From assembly GCA_001600415.1 (NCBI GenBank), contig BCJX01000010.1:841236-905235 (forward strand): 64,000 nucleotides of DNA, written 5' to 3'. A program made the translations under genes and the position numbers. The DNA comes from Pascua guehoae (taxonomy: Eukaryota; Basidiomycota; Tremellomycetes; Trichosporonales; Trichosporonaceae). This document shows positions 23,078 to 34,912 of the stretch, piece by piece. Position 1 is the first letter of the stretch; each line of letters opens with the position of its first letter. The notes under the pieces were generated by a model. The model was not told where the DNA came from, searched no databases, and worked only from the letters and a program-made list of their open reading frames with translations.

Positions 23078-25126
23078 TCACTTGCCCTCGCTGTCGCCGC
23101 CCTCGACAAAGGTCTCAGGAACCGCCGCGACCATGAGCTCGCCAATCGCCCACGCGCTCACGGCCAACAGGCCACAGCTCGCCGCAAAGAGGGGCACGTA
23201 GACGGCGCGCCCCTCAAACTCGAGCTGGTACGCAGTCGCGAGCCATGCGCCCTGGGCGGCGGCCCACGCGCCGAGGAGTACGGCGAGCTTGGTCCACGAC
23301 AGGCGGGGAAATGCAAGGAGCGGGACGAGCGGCAGTGGCCAGAGAAAGTACTGCGACGTCGAGACCTTGTTGAATGCGACAAAGAGGCAGGTCTGGAAGA
23401 ACATGGCCGCCTCGAGGCCGAGAATACGCGTCAGTCCCAGGCCCGCGCAGAGGACCACGGTCACCTGCGGGAGGAACGAGGTGAGCGGGTGTCGCAGCGC
23501 GGCCATGAGCGGGGATAGCGCATCGGGTGAAGGCGGCGACGCGAGCTGGTAGTAGTAGGACAAAAAGTAGGGGGAAAAGTTGTGGCGGTGGTCGAGGCGA
23601 GAGAGGTGGTAAAGGAATGTGTGCTCGAGGAAGGGCTGGCCCCAGCTGCGGCGTCAGTTTGGTTCGCGAGGTGAGGCGGGAGTGTGGGAGGAAAGGGAGT
23701 GCGGGAGGAAAGGGAGTGTGGGAGGAAAGATATGTCAGGTATCGAGGGAGGAGAAGCACCAAGGTGTGCGCGGAACAGGCAGTGGTTCAGTGGTTCAGGC
23801 CTAGGAGGCTTCCTCGCGAGTTCTCAACAAGATTCGCGCAATACCCTCGCACGCGGCACATGTTCGCTGGAATGTCCCTGTGCGAGACGACGTCATCTGT
23901 CGCCGGACCATCCCCGCTACCACCGCTTGGATGGCATTGGGCCCCGGTGGATGCTGTGCAGAGAGAGCAACGAAATGACAAAAGGAGGTGGAGTTGCTCA
24001 GATCTTGGACCCATCCTTGTGTGAATCTCGGGCCAGAGCCGCTGGCATGGAGGCCAGGACCGAGCGCCCATGGTCCGAGCGCGTGCCACGTCGGACCGCG
24101 TAACCTTCTCAGAACGTCACCTCGGCGTCGAGGCACCCATCCCAGTCCGATTATAGCTGTCACCCTCTGTCCCCTTCTGAGCCTCCGATCCCGCCCCAAC
24201 CCAACTTTCCCCATGGCCGCGGCCCTCATTCCTGCCTAACCTCGCACAGGCCAGACTCACAAAGACCAAAGCACGCCGTTGAGGACGATCGCCGTGCCTG
24301 CCCCGACGGCGGCGAAGCACCACACACGGGGGCCGAGCCAGCCGCCATTGCGTGCGAGGGCGGTCCAGATGCTCGGGACGTAGATGGCGGGGTAGATCTT
24401 GTACGATGTAGCGACGGCGAGGAGGGCGGCTGCGGCCGCGTCGCGTTTCCAGGATGGTGGCTGGGTGGTGGTGGCGGGGGCGGCAGGGGTAGGAGTCGCT
24501 ACTTTCCGACGATGAGAGGTACCGAGGCCTGCACGACGACAGGCAACGACAAGCAGCGTGGTGAGGAGGCACGGCAGGGCCTCTGGGCTCCCCCGGGTGG
24601 TGATGCCCCATACCATGGGGTTGAGGGTCCAGAGGAGATGAGTCTTCCAGAAGTCTGCCGGCTCGGGCCCGCCAAGGAGGACAAGCGGGAGCGCAAGCGT
24701 GAGAGCGACGAGGACGAGGCGGCCCGCAACCTGCGCGAGCAGAGCGGGCGCGAGCACGACGACGAGCAGCGGCGTGTACCGAAACGTTGCGCGGTGGTAT
24801 GGCGAGCCCAACGGCAAGCCCAGGGCACGCACGAGCCATCCCTCGGCCTCCTCCCCGGCCCGCGGATGGGCCGCGTGCCGCACACCGTCGTAGACGACGC
24901 GCCAGTCCACGTCTGTGTACTTTACGCCGCCGAACCGCTCCGGGTGGCTGTCGACGTACGCCGCATACCCCAGCAGCCCCAGCTGGACGGCCCCGGAAAT
25001 AGCGAGGATGGCCGGCGTGGAACGCAGCGCAGCGTACCAAGGGCTCCCTGATGAGGTTCCGGACGCACGCGGGGATGCGTCCGACGTGGCGCGTGGGTGT
25101 GCGCGGGGCGCGGGCACGGTGGTCAT
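23078..25126 (-). CDS. GPI14: GPI mannosyltransferase 1, catalytic subunit (PIG-M)
   Basis: This enzyme adds the first alpha-1,4 mannose to GlcN-acyl-PI in GPI anchor synthesis, working from Dol-P-Man in the ER lumen. Exons 24261-25126 and 23078-23645 give 477 residues, within the family range of about 400-480. The junction, phase 2, rebuilds a codon just before WGQPFLEHTFLYHL. Diagnostic features are the luminal acidic motif YTDVDW (residues 70-75), SPYHRATFRYTPLL, NPMVWGITTRGSPE, and the family signature DHRHNFSPYF (about 307-316). Many hydrophobic segments fit a multi-pass ER protein. The start was taken at the ATG giving MTTVPAPRAH because the upstream frame shows no homology. The 615-nt intron is long for this window. 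The C-terminal tail is partly duplicated downstream. Confidence 0.93.
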
Positions 25127-26606
25127 GGACGGCGGATGGTGGACATGTTGCAATCGCACTCGACATTCATTTGCCACAAAGCAACCGGTGGTGATGCCAA
25201 GGTGGAGGTTGCAGCGTTTCAGGGCATGCCAGGTGGTAGACACGTGGGGCAGCGCCACGCGCGGAAGCATTTCGGGCCTACCAGCCAGAGACGACCACGT
25301 GCACAGGAAATAGCTGAACGTGCCCACCTCGCGCCATGATTCTGAACATGATGCGCTTCCGGAAGCGCCGAGGTCGCTCAAGCGCCCAAGCAGTGCACCT
25401 GCGTGAGCACGGCCTTGCCGCGCGCTCGGGGCCGAGTGGTCGCGAGGGCGAGAGTGTATGCTGGACGCGTCGCGATTCAGACGAGCAAGAGCCGCACAAG
25501 TCCAGACCTGGCGAGTCTTGTGTGGCGTCGAGCGCGTTACAGGGGTCGCAGGCCGCGTCAACCACTCCCCCTCCCCCTCTGTAGCAACTGGAGCACACGC
25601 TACGCATGCTACGCTGCGGAGCTGCAATGACGTCGTATCCTGGCCGGTCTAGTCAGCGGCCAGCGGAGTTGCAAGACACGTTGCGCTTTGTTGTTGATCG
25701 GTGTTTGATCATTAAGACCAACAACTTGGAAGATCAGAAAGGAGGCTGGCGGTCCTAGCGACCAGAGTATGTTGGCCGTAACGCACGCACACGACCGGGA
25801 CGGTCACTGTTACGATCACGATTCATCAACGAACGTTGGCCGTACGTTGGCCGGATGAACAAATCTTGGATTCTCGGAGCGACATGGGGCAAGATGACCA
25901 GGCTGCAGGCTGGAAGCGTTCGCCGGTTCGCCGTGTCACACCTTCAAGGGGCAGTGGAGAAATGGCTGATCCCAGAGCGTCAAGGAACAAGGGCGGTGAC
26001 AAGGAGGGTGCTCCTCTCCCGAATTCACGTCCGCTTGCGCATAGCGCATCTTCCAAACCCATGGTATATCACCAAGTGGTCTGGTGTCTTTCCGTGCACT
26101 GCGGGGAGGTTCTAAGTCCTTGATGCTGCAGAAGGGACACCAGCGCTCAAGGCGCGCTCGCAGTCGGGCTTCTTTCGCAAAATGCCACAAAGAGAAGCAA
26201 GCACCTAGGCATTCCATCGGCTCATGTGTTCAGGGCTCACTTACCACGCACCATGGCCCCAACCCGTTCCAGGCTCGGGCGACGCCCAATGCTCCAGCCA
26301 AAATAGCACGGCGTGAACGGCGTACTGTGCGCGCACTGGAGGCAAAAGGACAAAACACAGGGCCGACGCGTCTCAAAGGGGTGGCTTGGTGGCGTTCACG
26401 AAACCCTCGACCTCTGAAACGACCAAGGGTGACGCAAGTGTGGCGGATTGCATTGTTGATGGCATTGGGCAGAGTGGAAAGTGCAGCGCAGTGAATGTAC
26501 AGTATAGTACGGCATCATGGGCGGGCGACCCATACGGGACTTGACCTATTCGACAAGATACATTATTGGGAGCGTGTTTCGTTACAAGACTGTGCAAGCA
26601 CTCATC
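25127..26606. other. intergenic, no supported gene
   Basis: This is the 5' flank of GPI14 and the 3' flank of the small GPI-protein gene, both on the minus strand. I see no reading frame or repeat worth calling in the roughly 1.5 kb. Confidence 0.5.
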
Positions 26607-27239
26607 CTACGACACTGCACAAACAGCCGCCACTACAGCCAACGCGACGGCCGCACCGGGAATCGTACGGTGGCTGGCGCCTGCAGTCTGCGCCGTTGCT
26701 GTGGGTGCGACAGAGTTGCTCTCAGAGCCGGAAGCGGGCGAGGCAGCGGCGTCAGACCCCGCATCGCCCCACCCCGCGGCACTCTCAGACGTGGCAGAGG
26801 GCGAGGTGGTGGTGCCAGCCATAGAGGTCGCGTCGGCCGAGCTGGGGTTGGCGGCAGCCGCCGAGGAGCGAGCTTTGGCGGCGGACTGGCTCGAGTAGAT
26901 TGTGCTGATCGCTCTGACACGCGACGAGTATTGACTCATCGATTGCGAATACTTTTGGGCTTGCTCGGCATAATATGAAGACGAGAGAGATGACTGGTTG
27001 GGAGGGAGGAATCCCGGGAGTCGAATGTTGGCTACTGGTCTCGTGTCGGCGCTGGTGGGACTGAGCGTGCGGCGTTCGGAGCGCCAGCGACTTCCGTTGA
27101 GGGCGATTGCGTGGGGTACGGTGCTATTTCAGAGGGCGCTTGGGCGGAGACTGCACCGATGACTGGAGCCAGCCAGCTGAGGCAGTGTGCACACACCGAA
27201 TGACGCACCAGCTGCAAACGTGAAGATGCACAGCTTCAT
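26607..27239 (-). CDS. small Ser/Ala-rich secreted protein, probable GPI-anchored
   Basis: The predicted exons 27209-27239, 27120-27162 and 26607-27060 encode 175 residues, with GT-AG introns of 46 and 59 nt in compatible phases. The spliced N terminus is a textbook signal peptide (MKLCIFTFAAVIGAVSAQA). A stretch around residues 50-85 is rich in Tyr, Gln and Ser. A long Ser/Ala/Thr-rich stalk follows. The last residues (GAAVALAVVAAVCAVS) are a hydrophobic GPI-attachment tail preceded by small residues. This build is typical of fungal cell-wall mannoproteins. I do not recognise a specific family. That the splicing turns three separate frames into one secreted protein supports the model. Confidence 0.65.
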
Positions 27240-29523
27240 TGTGGTGGTCGTAGATTTGATCAAGAGAGATGGATGAAAGAGACAACATGGGTGTTGCGAG
27301 TGGACGATGGACGGAGACTGGAGAACGGGAGTGTGGAGGTAATCATTTAGGTTTTGACAAGAGGGGTTATCGTAGAGAAGCCGTCAACAAACCACCTCCT
27401 TGCCCCATGCCCACTACCGGAGCCTATTCCACCTCTGGTGGGTACAAGTACATACTACACCTTCAGAAGCACAGACGCCGGAGGTGGACCTACAAGTGCG
27501 CGAGAACCTCCCGATGGGGCCCGTTAACAATGTCGAACAACCTTGGGGTTCACAGGCCTGGAAATGCAAACCCACGGAATGTCGGTTGCGTGTAGAGAGA
27601 TAAACTCGTAACTAATATGGCATATGCAGTAGGGGGACCGACCTTATTGGGTTGTCCCCTACTCTGTCATGAGGGTGAGAAGAGGTTGTGACAGATCAGA
27701 TAGCACAATGCGGTCGTTTGAGAACAGCAACCAGCATGGCCCAGGGGCGGGAGCATAATCCGACATGGAGGCCAGGCATATGGTTTAACAAGGTATTTTC
27801 GGGCGTGTTACGGTATCGTCGGCCTAGTCGACTGAGCCAAAACTCACCGAACTGATCAATCTGGGAGAAGGACTTGACAAATCTGGTGGGTTTTTGGCGG
27901 GCCCGTTTGTTGCTAGTTGGAGCGAGCGGGTTTGTGGAAAGCATGATGATGGACGCTAGCAACTGGCCGCCCATACAGGCTGTGCTGCCACAGCTGCTGC
28001 ATGCTGCGTGCGGCCTTTAGCCTCCCGCGAGGGACGAGGGCGGTGATTGCTTCATGTGGACTTGGCCCTGCTTTCCATGCCGACGGAAGTCTGTACTTGA
28101 GCCTCGAGTGCCAGATGCAAAGTAAATGTGCTCATGAGCGAATCGTAAACAAGGTCATGGGCTAGAGACAGTCTCTTGACCACACTCTTACCATTGGGAG
28201 TCACTAGCCAGTTGTTGATCGATGTGTGGTATGCGGCGTGTAGCTGATCGGTGCGACCAGAGGACGGATGCAACAAGGGGTAGCGGATGACTAGGCCGAC
28301 GCCCAGACTTTGAATGAGCGGGTTGTTCGTGGACAAAATCGTCGCTGGTCTGGGTGCGTTCCCTGTACAAACCCTGATTGTGATCCGAAAGGAATGCAAG
28401 AAGAAGCGTGAGTTTCAAAGACCGGACAGTAGGAGTACTACTGTAGACATCAGAGACGTGGATAACCTTGGGGCCAAGGGGAAAGTGAACGGGTCAGGGG
28501 GATCAGGGGAGTGGCGTCCCGAAGCACCGACCTGATGTCCCCATTACGAGAGCCAATCACGTCGGATGGGACGCGTCGGTGCACCCTGGCGGCCGTTGTC
28601 GGGAATCAAAGGTATCAGGGCAGAAGAGTATCCGGGGGCGGATTGTGGAGAACTATAAATAATCCAGTGGCGGCGAGCCATCAACGCATGGCGTCGCCAT
28701 ATGGCCAGTGGCCAGTGGGTTTTCATCAACATGCAACATGCAGTAATGCACAGCATGCGCAGGGGCGGTACAAAGGATGCACAGGCCCGCGCCCCCCCCC
28801 CCCCCCTTTGTTGTCACACTGGGGTCCATTATCTCAAAAGGTTATCTATTATTGGCATTGGTGGCGGCTGCGCGTCAACCAACTCGCAGTAGACGCAGTT
28901 TCCAGAGTGGCCTGTGCAGAGTGACATGCTTCCGTTTTGGGTTCCTTTGCGACTTGTTTTGTGCACCCAAGACACCAGACACACTTGTACAGTAGTAGTA
29001 GTGTGTTACACTAAGAACCCTTAGAATCGCAGCAGCACTCTTTGCTTGATTCCTAGCTGCGCGCGCTGCATGGCTGCGCGCTGCAAATAGCTGACCGATC
29101 TTCGCCTTCATCGGCAGGTCGTCGGGCTCCATCGCACACGCGCCATCACACTCGCAACGCGTCCACCCTGTGGCAGCTAGCGTCGCCCTCGCACCGCACT
29201 GCCACTGTACCCATCTGCACCCTCCCCTCCCCCTCTCTCTGTGCCTCTTTTAATCGTTGGCCATTGCTCTTCTTCTTTCTACACCACCCCTCTGGCACTC
29301 ATTATCTCTCTCTCTCTCTTTCTCTCACGCACTCTCGACATTCTTCGACGCTAGAGTTGATCTCAGCGCAATCCCTACGGATCCCCTCCCCCCTCTCCCC
29401 TCGGACGACAATCACATCCTCAGTCCGTCCCCCGACACCACCCCGCTGGCCCCAACGACCAACAACTCGTTGAACTCGACCTCCCTCTAGTCTAGCACCT
29501 TCCCCATCATCCATTAGGTCAAG
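27240..29523. other. intergenic between divergent genes, no supported gene
   Basis: About 2.3 kb lie between the GPI-protein gene (-) and the GH128 gene (+). A run of 15 C lies at 28792-28806. From about 29.2 kb the plus strand is C/T-rich, with TC repeats at 29305-29325, and is probably the promoter and leader of the GH128 gene. Confidence 0.5.
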
Positions 29524-31126
29524 ATGCTTGCCAACCTCGCCAACCTCCTCCCTCTTCTGGCTCTTACGGGTCTTGCCATTGAGGCTGTGCCGGTAAGTAG
29601 ACCTGCTTCCTTCTTCTGTCCTTCCCTTCCCTTCCCTCCTTTCTGCCCCACCTTCCTTCCACTTGCGCGTAGCTTCCATCATGCTTGCGACTCGTGTGTG
29701 CAATGTTCCAGCCTGCAATATTTGGTCGGTACCGTTTGGCAAGTCGTTGGCATGTCGTTGGCAAGTCGTCACATGGATTGGCTATATTGGCTAGTCACGC
29801 CCAAGTTACATACCACCGAGCCCTTCTATATAGCACGGAGGCTAACGCACAGGCCGCCGCCTCGAAGCATGGTCTCCAGCGCCATCCTCGTGGCCACAGG
29901 CGTGGTGGCCTCTCCAAGGTGGCTCGTTCGGGCGCTGTAGTTCGCCCACAGATCCGTCGCCGCTCGGATGGTACCCAGTGCCGTGTCCGCCCCCAGGCCG
30001 CTGAAGCTTTTGCCGCGCCTGCGAGCGACAGCTCGACTCCTTCTGCAGCGACCGCGGCCCAGTCGACTCCCCAGTCCTCGGCCTCAAACGACGCCCAGGC
30101 CGCTGCGCCGTCGACGGATGCTGGCTCTGGCACTCCGGCCGCGGACGAGTCGGTGTCTGCCACTCCCGCTGCGGACGAGTCGGCGTCTGCAGTTCCCTCT
30201 GTGGACTCCAGCTCTGCCCCTGCCCGACCTTCGGCCACTCAGGACGCTTCGTCGGCGGCTTCTTCGCCAACTTCGGCCGCCGTCGACAGCGGCAGCAAGT
30301 ATGGCGCTGCGTGGCCCAACCAGAACTATGCCCAGCCTCAGGACCCCAACTACATTTCGAACTACATCGGCAACGATCTTTCGTGGTACTACACTTGGTC
30401 GCCGGAGAACGTCGAGCAGGCCGATCAGAGCGGTCTCGAGTTCGCCCCGATGCTTTGGGGCCAGTCGCAGTTGGATGACTGGAATGCCAAGAAAGATTCG
30501 TTCCAGTCGCTTGGTGTCAAGAACCTTCTCTTCTTCAACGAACCCAACCAGAGCGGTCAGGCCGATATCTCGGCTCAGGACGCTGTCCCCATCTGGCTCG
30601 AGAGCTTCGCCCCCCTGCGTGCCCAAGGCTTCCGCCTTGGACACGCCGGCTGCACGTCGTCACCAACTGGTCTTCAGTGGTTCCAGGACTTTGACCGGAT
30701 TTGCAAGCAGCAGGCCTCCAACCCCGCCGACTGTGAGGCCGACTTTGTCCCTGTCCACTACTACGACATCACCGCCGACGGCTTCATCAGCTACGTTTCC
30801 AACTTCCACAATCAGACTGGTAAACCCATCTGGGTCACCGAGTACGCTTGCCAGAACTTCGGGGACACAACGCTTGGCCAGTGCAGCCAAGAACAGACAA
30901 CAGCCTTCCACAAGGACGTCAAGGCCTGGATGGACGCAACCGACTACGTCGAGCGGTACTCTCCCTACGGTGAGCCTTTTGTGACATTTTCATTCGTCTG
31001 ACGACACTGACTTGGACAGGTATGATGGAGAACATGCAGGACGTTAACCCCACCAACGCCCTCATGAACTCCGAAGGATACATCACCGACCTCGGCAAGC
31101 AGTACGCCGGCCTCCTCGCCTGGTAA
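29524..31126 (+). CDS. secreted GH128 beta-1,3-glucanase-like protein
   Basis: Exons 29524-29592, 29853-30969 and 31020-31126 give 430 residues. An N-terminal signal peptide (LANLLPLLALTGLAIEAVP) is followed by a basic segment (residues 24-75) and a Ser/Ala/Thr-rich linker (about 76-160). The catalytic domain starts near YGAAWPNQNY. It matches glycoside hydrolase family 128 (Asl1-type cell wall proteins): LSWYYTWSP, LLFFNEPNQ with the expected acid/base Glu253, HYYD, and IWVTEYAC with the expected nucleophile Glu353. The enzyme would cut beta-1,3-glucan in the cell wall. The first intron is 260 nt with a CTAAC branch site; the second is 50 nt. It is convergent with the PQ-loop gene. Confidence 0.9.
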
Positions 31127-32004
31127 GCGCGACTAAGCAACACCACCCACGACCTCTGCAAACCCCCGACGCCCCACCGCTGCGCGGCCCGGGCCAAGTT
31201 TGCTCCGCGTCATAACTGTCCAAGGACAATGGTACCGTACCCACGCGCCACCCACTACGGCTCGCCTCTTACGATTTCCTTTTCCTCTACTATTTTCTCC
31301 TAGTTTCTATCATTGTGCTCATTGTCGCACAGAGCTTGCTGCTCCATGGCATGAATTTGTTGCGTCATGAACCCCTGGCCAGGGTTTGCCTGTCGCTGGG
31401 GCAAAATCCATTGCCTCTTCTCCAGTGACCCAGGTCTTGTTGCATATTATCCAGCTACCCGTGGTGAGCTGGGAGCTGTAGAGGTATGGTATGGGTATGT
31501 TATGGCACTGCTAGCGGTACGGTGATACGAGCACAGGTGTCGTATCACTCACGGGCAAGCGGTAAATACCGGTATGGACATCGCAGTGCCTCCAGGACCA
31601 AGATGAGAGGAATTCCAACACTGGAGGTGTAATAACATAATGTGCAGCGCGCCCTTCGACGTTTCGGCGTCAACAGCAACGCTTATCAACTCATACCCAA
31701 AAGGCATCCCTAAATACCTCCGCGTCGAAGAGGCTACAGTCTTGCACCTAGGCGCATGATCTGCTGTACTGTAGGCAGGGCGCGAGAAGCACTTGAGAGC
31801 ACTGAATCGTCACTGCAAGGACAGAGTTGGTGACTCGAACAATTAAAAATCACCACATTCATGCTTTGGCGGCTCGGACTGACTTCTTTGTGATACACCA
31901 CTGTCATGCATGTTGCATTTCGAGTCCGGCAATACTGGACCAGAGGGCGTATTGATCAACGGCGGCGACGAGCAAGATGCTACACCATGCATGTTCTACA
32001 ACAG
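31127..32004. other. intergenic between convergent genes
   Basis: This holds the 3' untranslated regions of the GH128 gene (+) and the PQ-loop gene (-) and about 0.5 kb of anonymous sequence. I see no gene or tRNA. Confidence 0.5.
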
Positions 32005-34282
32005 TTATACTGGCTTGGCGGGACTGGAGCCGCCCTTGATCGGACTCTCGTCGCCATACAGCCGAACTCCCAACCCACCACTGCTTCGACGCCCGTCCGA
32101 TCCGTCGCTGCTGGTACGCGTTGGAGTTGGGCGGCGGCCGTGGGCAGGGCAAGCTGATGGCCCGCCACGAATGGGACTGGCAGCCGGACTGGCCAGGAGT
32201 GGGACACGTTCTGGAGGCAAGCTGGCCACAGACACCGAAAGGCCGTCTTCCGGGTGCCTTGAGCGTCGCCTGAACGCCCCGTACGAGTATGACCTGCGGG
32301 GGCGTTCGAGCGTCGGTACCGGCACTGGCGGCGACGAGCCGTACAAGAATGCCTGCGTCATGATGGTCGCGTCGAACATGAGCGTACCTCCTGATCCCAG
32401 GAGATATGGCAATGCGCGAAAGAGATAGTGACGTCGCTGCCCCGCAGGCGTGGGCGCCAGGACGATCGAGAAGACGTAGAGCAGGTTGCCAAGAAAGGCA
32501 AAGAGGAAGAGGAATACAGAGAGGCCCTCCACCGACTTGCGTTGGAACTGAGAGCGTCAGCGTCCGGCAACCAAACGTATAGCCAAGCACGAGACAGTAA
32601 ACGCCCTGGAACTGGCGGCCACTCGCAAACACTTACATTCTTCCAAATCTGCGGCAGTCGCGACGTAAGGTACAGGGTGGTACAGCACCACGCGGAGATA
32701 CGTCCAATAATCTCCTGGAGGTTGACCTCGGGTTCTGGCTTGTGGCCACCTGGTGGCGGGCGGCCCGATGGTGGATCGTCGTTGGAGAACATGGGCTGGT
32801 CCACCATTACCGAGTGATGCGGAAGGAGGGCCGGGTGAAGGTAGGCCGGCTGCCAAGACGGCACATGCTGGTGTGGTGGCGAAGTGGCTGGAATGATTTG
32901 CACCACCTGGGGACCGTGGGCATCACGGTGGATGACGTGGCCGCCTGAATGGGTGCCGTGACCTGCTCCGGCGCCTGAGAGATGAGGGGCCGCGCGCATA
33001 AACAGCAGACCCAGGCTCATGAACGCGACACCTGCTGCCCTGCGCCCCGATCCTCTTGTGCGTGCCGCACTTTGGCTTCGTGACTGGCTTCTTGCGCTCC
33101 GGCGCACCTCGATCACACCCGTATCAGGGAGAGCATCAAGAGTATCTCCACGCTCATTGGGAGGTGTTTGGATGGTGCTTGTGCGTGTCAGGGCACGGCC
33201 GCGGTCGAGTCCGTGAGCGGAGAGAGCACCCATACTCTGAGTCATGCGATGACGCGCAAGGTCATCTTCACTGCTCATGCAGCTTGGGAGTGAGAGTTCA
33301 GAGTGAAAGCTTTCAATCATATCGTCACCCGGAGGGGCTGTCGCGGCATGGCGAGGTGCACGAGATCGGCCTGGGCCAGAGCGACGTGACACGCGCTCCG
33401 CCGCGCGCGCAACGTCAAGCGCCGCAGCGTACAGCGCCTCGACGGAATCGGGCGCAACGAGGGCCACGGGAGAGTCGGTCAGCCCTTGGGCATATTGGGG
33501 GTTTCGTCGGCGCCCTCGGCCAGACGACGGGCGCGACAAAGGCGCGTGGCCATGTGGGGTTGGTGCAGTATGTACCCCGTGCGCGTGGACATGTGGAGAG
33601 CTTGGCGCGGATAGACGAGCGAGCGCCGCGGCACGCGGCGATGACAATGGACGCCCTGGTGTATGATGGGGCTGTGGAGGCTTATAGTAGAAGAACTGTG
33701 CGACGAGGGTGATGTCCACAAGGCAAAAGTACGTCGCCAGATAGGTCTGCAAGGTGGATAGAACAAACGAATTGAATACCAGACAAAGATGGGATTCATG
33801 TCAGCATCGGCTCCAAAAGATAGGCAACACTACGCACCTGAAACGGCAGTTGGTCGGTGAGGATACAACCTATGAGGTTTGTCAAGTCGCCTGATATCAG
33901 CGACGGGTGCCCTGGTCCAAAGCTCACCAAACAACCAGGTGATAAGGAAAGGCAGTGCCAAGCCGTCGCACGACTGGAGCTCCCAGTTCTTGATGACTTG
34001 ACTGTTCATGTCAGCGATACCACTCTCTATCGTGCATTGAACGCGCTCCACCTCGCTACACCACCATTGATGGGCCACGCTGGTCCCAAGGCTCCTGCGG
34101 CTGGATCTCGTGGCTTGCCCTCCAGATCTGCAATCACCATGCCACCTTGATAACGGTGGCAAACCCAGAGTCACCACCCCCTTGTACTGGTTGAGCGCAA
34201 CTCACGGTAGCTGAGCACACAACCAGCACGCAATGCTCCCATAGCCTAACGCATTCGCGAGGGCGGCCGCGGGGTCGAGCAT
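32005..34282 (-). CDS. PQ-loop vacuolar amino-acid transporter (Ypq1/PQLC2-like)
   Basis: Exons 34206-34282, 33928-34001, 33838-33890, 32637-33746 and 32005-32547 fit in phase and give 618 residues. The first PQ-loop repeat spans YGSIACWLCAQLPQVIKNW, LPFLITWLFGDLTNLIG and TYLATYFCLVDITLVAQFF. The second spans LTSRLPQIWKN and GLSVFLFLFAFLGNLLYVFS. The two are separated by a long Ser/Pro/His-rich loop of about 250 residues, much longer than in yeast Ypq proteins (about 310 residues in total). In yeast and animals this family exports cationic amino acids from vacuole or lysosome. Substrate here is inferred from family. Three small exons near the start are followed by one large exon carrying the loop. 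The MFS transporter starts 630 bp away on the other strand. Confidence 0.9.
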
Positions 34283-34912
34283 TGCGGCCGCGGGTTGCAC
34301 CAGAAGGCCGTTGAGTGCGAGTCGGCCAGAGCGCGTACGGGTGGTCGTGTCGGAGGAGAGGGAAAATGTAGTGACCGTTATGCACTTGTCACGGTATCGC
34401 CATGAGATTCCGAGCTCGGCGCTGGTGTGCGAGAAGGGGGAGAAAGAGCGAGGCAAGAGGTGAGATGACGATGACCGAGGACGAGGTAGGTTGTGGTTGT
34501 GTTCTGTTCTGCTGGGGATGGGATTACACACGGGAGCGAGCCGAAGCCAACCGCGATCGGTCAAAGGGCCAAGGCGTGGCCAAGGGCGACGGAATCAGAT
34601 CCACGTGCACCGCGTGGGCCCCACAGCCACGGGGTTGTCAGCTATCTTGTCCGGGCCGTGATTCCGGCCAATTGCATCCGCTCGGCGATTGCCGACGGGT
34701 GGCCGCGGCGTATACCGCGCAGAAAGAATACCGAGGTGACATCCCCAGTTGGTCCGTTGGTCCGCTCGACAGTACACGCGCGGCACGTCTGTTTACCCGT
34801 TGGTCAACTCACTACTCTGTCCTCACCCTCTCCACTGGTCCGCCCGTAACCCTTTTCTTTTCCTCTTGAAAAGGGACCCCTCCTGGCTTTGCATTACCCA
34901 CCCACCTTTACG
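34283..34912. promoter_or_regulatory. divergent promoter region of two transporter genes
   Basis: These 630 bp separate the start codons of the PQ-loop gene (-) and the MFS gene (+), so both promoters lie here. The segment next to the MFS start is T/C-rich (CTTTTCTTTTCCTCTTG near 34851-34869). I could not pick a specific activator site with confidence. Confidence 0.55.
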
